Part shown: piece by piece, positions 62,461 through 64,000 of the stretch
How positions within the stretch are numbered: the stretch's first letter is position 1
Layout of the letters: each line of letters begins with the position of its first letter
NCBI RefSeq assembly: GCF_011761235.1
Contig: NZ_JAAOYW010000002.1
Coordinates: 1,139,988-1,203,987, forward strand
Direction: 5' to 3'
From: Frigoribacterium faeni
GTDB lineage: Bacteria; Actinomycetota; Actinomycetes; Actinomycetales; Microbacteriaceae
Length of the DNA stretch: 64,000 nucleotides
Notes under the pieces: generated by a model
Told to the model about the DNA's origin: nothing
Database searches by the model: none
The model's input: only the letters and a program-made list of their open reading frames with translations
Program-made: the position numbers and the translations under genes

Positions 62461-63480
62461 GTGACGACCCCGGCCACCGCCGCCGTGCCCCGGCGGGCAC
62501 GGCACCTGCCCGGGGTCGCCCTCGCCGCGGTGGTCCTCGGGGTCGCCTGGCTCCTGCACCTGGCGGTCCCCGCGGTGCCGGTGCTCACCGGCTGCGTGGT
62601 GCTCGGCATCGTCCTCGGCCAGGTGCCCGCTCTCCGGCCGGCCCTCGACGGGGTGCTCGCACCGGGGCTGACGCTCTCGGCCAAGCGGCTGCTCCGCATC
62701 GGTGTGGTGCTGCTCGGGCTGAAGCTCAGCCTGGTCGACGTCGCCGGCCTCGGCTGGGTGACCGTGCTCGCGGTGGTCGGGGTGCTCGCGGCCACCTTCG
62801 GGGTGACCTGGCTGCTCGGGCGGTGGGCGCGCCTCCCCGGTGACCAGCCCCTCCTGCTCGCAGCCGGCTTCTCGATCTGCGGGGCGTCGGCGATCGGCGC
62901 GATGTCGGCGGTGACGCGGGACCGCGGCAAGGACGCCGCGACCCCGGTCGCGCTGGTCACCCTCTGCGGGACGGCCGCCATCGCGGTGCTGCCCGCGCTC
63001 GGCTCGGCGCTCGGCCTGACTCCCGTGCAGTTCGGCGCGTGGACCGGCGCGAGCGTGCACGACGTCGGCCAGGTGGTGGCGACCGCGCAGACCGCGGGCG
63101 CCTCGGCGTTGGCGATCGCCGTGGTGGTGAAGCTCACCCGTGTGGTGATGCTCGCCCCCGTCGTCGCGATCACGTCGGCGGTCGTCCGTCGCGGGGGAGG
63201 CGACGCCGGCACCCGGCCGCCCCTGGTGCCGCTGTTCGTGGTCGGGTTCCTGGCCGCGGTCGTGCTGCGCACCCTGGTCGACCTGCCGGAGGCGGTGGTC
63301 ACCGGGGCCGACACGGTCCAGACGGTCCTGCTCGGCCTGGCACTCGTCGGGCTCGGGTCGAGCGTGCGCCTCGAGCGGCTCGCCCGCACCGGTGGTCGGG
63401 CCGTGCTCGTCGGCCTCGGCTCGTGGGTCTTCGTCGCGGCGCTGTCCCTGGTCGTCGTCCTCGTCCTGCCCCTGGGCTAG
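62461..63480 (+). CDS. YeiH-type (UPF0324) putative sulfate/sulfonate exporter
   Basis: A 339-residue membrane protein with about ten helices. The family pattern is visible: LAPGLTLSAKRLLRIGVVLL followed by GLKLS, LLLAAGFSICGASAIGAMSA, and GAWTGASVHDVGQVVATAQT. GTG 62461 comes 9 bp after the FAH stop, so it may be read from the same transcript. YeiH relatives have been proposed as sulfate or sulfonate exporters, but direct evidence is thin. Ends just before the rRNA promoter region. Confidence 0.85.
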   Translation: MTTPATAAVPRRARHLPGVALAAVVLGVAWLLHLAVPAVPVLTGCVVLGIVLGQVPALRPALDGVLAPGLTLSAKRLLRIGVVLLGLKLSLVDVAGLGWVTVLAVVGVLAATFGVTWLLGRWARLPGDQPLLLAAGFSICGASAIGAMSAVTRDRGKDAATPVALVTLCGTAAIAVLPALGSALGLTPVQFGAWTGASVHDVGQVVATAQTAGASALAIAVVVKLTRVVMLAPVVAITSAVVRRGGGDAGTRPPLVPLFVVGFLAAVVLRTLVDLPEAVVTGADTVQTVLLGLALVGLGSSVRLERLARTGGRAVLVGLGSWVFVAALSLVVVLVLPLG

Positions 63481-63629
63481 TCGGGGCCGCCGTCGCCTCG
63501 ACGGCGGGGTCGACCGGGCAGCTCACCGTGGTCGGAGCGGCCGTGTGCCGCCGTCTGCGGGCCGATCGAGGCCCCGACCCTTGATTTTCCGGGGATCGGC
63601 ACTGCGACACGCCCGGGATGCGACAGGGT

Positions 63630-63658
63630 TTGGACGGATGGGCCGATGTGCCTGTAAT
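63630..63658 (+). promoter_or_regulatory. rRNA promoter P1
   Basis: TTGGAC (63630-63635), 17-nt spacer, TGTAAT (63653-63658). Five of six bases match the -10 consensus. Confidence 0.6.
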
Positions 63659-63776
63659 GTTCTTTCTTGTCACCCCAAAGGTGCGGCGGAGCGAAGCTCC
63701 TCCGGCCTCAAGCGGGACCGACTTCCAAGTCCTCGAGTTGCCTCTAGTCCTTCTAGCTGGCCTCGGACCAAGCAAG

Positions 63777-63805
63777 TTGCAACACCGAGAAACACGATGT
63801 AAGGT
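63777..63805 (+). promoter_or_regulatory. rRNA promoter P2
   Basis: TTGCAA (63777-63782), 17-nt spacer, TAAGGT (63800-63805). Confidence 0.65.
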
Positions 63806-63811
63806 TGTGGC

Positions 63812-63866
63812 TCGTTCCACTCGGAACGAAAGGCTCTTCTCGAAGAGCCAGGCTCCACTCGGAGCC
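63812..63866 (+). promoter_or_regulatory. Three consecutive leader hairpins
   Basis: TCGTTCC-ACTC-GGAACGA (63812-63829), GGCTCTT-CTCG-AAGAGCC (63832-63849) and GGCTCC-ACTC-GGAGCC (63851-63866). All have 4-nt loops and perfect stems, and two share the loop ACTC. They begin 7 nt after the P2 -10. Confidence 0.7.
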
Positions 63867-63901
63867 GAGACGCCATGGTCTTCCATCACGAAGATCGGTG
63901 C

Positions 63902-63907
63902 TAAGGT
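63902..63907 (+). promoter_or_regulatory. Possible rRNA promoter P3 (-10 only)
   Basis: TAAGGT, identical to the P2 -10, but the sequence 17-18 nt upstream (TCTTCC) is a poor -35. Confidence 0.35.
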
Positions 63908-63963
63908 TTCACAGCCGCTCCGGACGATGATCTATTACAGGTCGGGTTCCTGATGCGTTTGGT

Positions 63964-64000
63964 CCTTGAGAACTCAACAGCGTGCACATTGTCAAATGCC
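63964..64000 (+). promoter_or_regulatory. rRNA leader with boxA-like antitermination sequence
   Basis: TTGAGAACTCAA (63966-63977) followed by CAGCGTGCAC is the conserved leader element preceding 16S rRNA in this group, usually read as part of the antitermination or processing signal. Confidence 0.6.

Larger units (their letters stand above)
63481..64000. promoter_or_regulatory. Ribosomal RNA operon promoter and leader region
   Basis: 520 bp without a gene. From about 63640 the base composition falls to roughly half GC, and the last 40 bases (CCTTGAGAACTCAACAGCG, then TGCAC and GTCAAATGCC) match the leader found directly before 16S rRNA in Microbacteriaceae. The region holds at least two good sigma-70-type promoters and three hairpins. 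The 16S gene itself must start just beyond the window. Confidence 0.8.

Noticed and set aside
63481..63953. Short frames in the last 500 bp
   Set aside because: They cross rRNA promoters and leader hairpins; composition is unlike the window's genes.

Overview
The window is GC-rich (well above 70 percent by eye), densely packed, and has actinobacterial features throughout: GTG starts, 4-bp GTGA/ATGA gene overlaps, many apparently leaderless starts, mycothiol-type and DUF3151 proteins, and an LAXTG-type cell-wall sorting signal. The gene content fits a member of Microbacteriaceae (Frigoribacterium/Curtobacterium-like); I cannot name the genus from sequence alone. The right edge enters the leader of a ribosomal RNA operon.

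Layout. 1-6.5 kb: tail of an AEC-type permease, xthA, pyrE, a very long acidic septum-formation-like membrane protein, a NagD-like phosphatase and a TrmH-like methyltransferase. 6.5-18.5 kb: a cell-envelope polysaccharide locus with two divergent acyltransferase-SGNH paralogues and a leftward operon (Wzz/BY-kinase, low-molecular-weight tyrosine phosphatase, glycosyltransferase, Wzx-like flippase, Wzy/ligase-like protein) in which every junction is a GTGA overlap, plus a DUF1972-type glycosyltransferase. 18.8-37.3 kb: a three-gene overlapping cassette that dominates the window: a 15.3-kb gene for a 5094-residue secreted, sortase-anchored protein with 38 Ig-like repeats, a small lipoprotein, and a large MalT/LuxR-type ATPase regulator. 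37.4-42.4 kb: DUF3151, a YhgE/Pip-like membrane protein with a degenerate ABC-ATPase-like partner and a TetR regulator with a perfect 26-bp operator, and a coiled-coil protein. 43.2-52 kb: a xylose locus (xylA, two Gfo/Idh/MocA dehydrogenases, a ThuA-like protein, a ROK-family XylR-like repressor and xylB) with shared operator-like sites, interrupted by an MntR-like DtxR regulator. 52-63.5 kb: purA, MDMPI/DinB-like, GNAT, Ohr, chorismate mutase, a lactonase, a TetR/MFS pair with tandem operators, then leuB-ilvE-FAH joined by ATGA overlaps, and a YeiH-type transporter. 63.5-64 kb: rRNA promoters and leader.

How the parts may work together. The exopolysaccharide operon and the giant wall-anchored protein lie back to back across a 305-bp divergent regulatory region, so the left half of the window reads as a cell-surface island. 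The giant repeat protein, its lipoprotein and the ATPase-LuxR regulator are the best candidate for an undescribed system: repeats 1-11 are one class, and repeats 12-37 alternate strictly between two classes. Intergenic spaces, mostly at gene 3' ends, carry at least five families of long, near-perfect inverted repeats, and the octamer GGAGGCGC seems over-used in both coding and non-coding DNA. All calls are from reading the sequence; no database search was run.
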